This document shows, in pieces, positions 6,688-6,830 of a stretch of DNA of 6,830 nucleotides. Within the stretch, counting starts at the first letter, position 1. Every line of letters begins with the position of its first letter. The notes beneath the pieces were generated by a model, which was not told where the DNA came from, did no database searches, and worked only from the letters and a program-made list of their open reading frames with translations. The DNA is from CAYJAD01 sp964371225 (GTDB taxonomy: Bacteria; Desulfobacterota; Desulfovibrionia; Desulfovibrionales; Desulfovibrionaceae). The position numbers and the translations under genes are program-made. The DNA lies in the NCBI GenBank assembly GCA_964371225.1, contig CAYJNA010000120.1, forward strand, positions 1 to 6,830. The letters run 5' to 3'.

Positions 6688-6771
6688 AAAGTTCTTTCTT
6701 TGTGCCTTATTTGTCAGCGCATGTTTACTAAATGGTATGCGAGAAGAAATAAGAAACAAAGAAAGGGTTTT
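6688..6771 (+). repeat. Long imperfect inverted repeat, possible terminator or structured RNA
   Basis: The arms at 6694-6712 and 6747-6765 are reverse complements at 17 of 19 positions. They extend outward by three G-U pairs (6691-6693 with 6766-6768) and three A-T pairs (6688-6690 with 6769-6771). The loop holds a second stem, CGCAT (6718-6722) with ATGCG (6737-6741). The 3' arm ends in GGGTTTTG, a short U-run, which resembles a weak intrinsic terminator. No coding frame of note lies within it. A long A/T-rich stem with a two-base mismatch could also be a degenerate repeat element. Confidence 0.45.
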
Positions 6772-6797
6772 GTTCGCTAAGAAAGTTTTTTGTAAAA

Positions 6798-6818
6798 GGG
6801 GAGGGGGGTGGGGAGGGG
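6798..6818 (+). other. Four-tract G-quadruplex motif
   Basis: The + strand reads G4-A-G6-T-G4-A-G4: four runs of at least four guanines separated by single bases. This fits the tightest class of parallel G-quadruplex sequence, in DNA or, if transcribed rightward, in RNA. It is flanked by TTTTTTGTAAAA on the left and AAAGAACCTTTT on the right, and the window ends before the element clearly does. It occupies the non-coding tail after leuD. Confidence 0.6.
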
Positions 6819-6830
6819 AAAGAACCTTTT

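Noticed and set aside
6549..6830. CRISPR array or insertion sequence in the tail
   Set aside because: No regularly spaced direct repeats, no transposase frame and no terminal repeats with target duplication are visible.

Overview
The window reads as ordinary chromosomal DNA from a bacterium of the Desulfovibrio group (Desulfovibrionales) with moderate GC content. I infer this from three things, none checked by search: a short Psd next to a type II PssA; a leuA-leuC-leuD cluster using the compact LeuC (419 aa) and LeuD (163 aa) forms; and G-rich intergenic elements of a style I associate with this group. All genes lie on the + strand and gene density is high. No phage, transposon, CRISPR, rRNA or tRNA gene was seen.

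Layout: (1) From the left edge to 1478 runs the 3' part of an NFACT-family (RqcH/Rqc2-like) gene whose true start lies outside the window. (2) From 1479 to 1619 is a spacer holding a strong-looking sigma70 promoter. (3) From 1620 to 3045 is a two-gene unit, psd then pssA. PssA makes phosphatidylserine from CDP-diacylglycerol and serine, and Psd decarboxylates it to phosphatidylethanolamine, so the pair forms one membrane-lipid branch. (4) From 3046 to 3238 is a 193-base spacer with three small hairpins, a weak promoter candidate and a 14-base palindrome just upstream of leuA. (5) From 3239 to 6548 lies leuA-leuC-leuD, with gaps of 11 and 14 bases, almost certainly one transcript. LeuA condenses 2-oxoisovalerate with acetyl-CoA, and LeuC plus LeuD form the isopropylmalate isomerase. 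leuB, needed for the next step, is not in the window. (6) From 6549 to the right edge is non-coding DNA rich in inverted repeats, ending in a run of four G-tracts separated by single bases that is an excellent G-quadruplex candidate.

Two gene starts need care. psd and leuC can each be read from an upstream TTG, but the ribosome-binding sites place the starts at ATG 1620 and ATG 4783. The first ATG inside the NFACT frame (87) is internal.

I found no new multi-gene system. The points most worth a second look are the structured G-rich tail after leuD, the changed Asp-Arg motif of the NFACT protein, and the leader in front of leuA.
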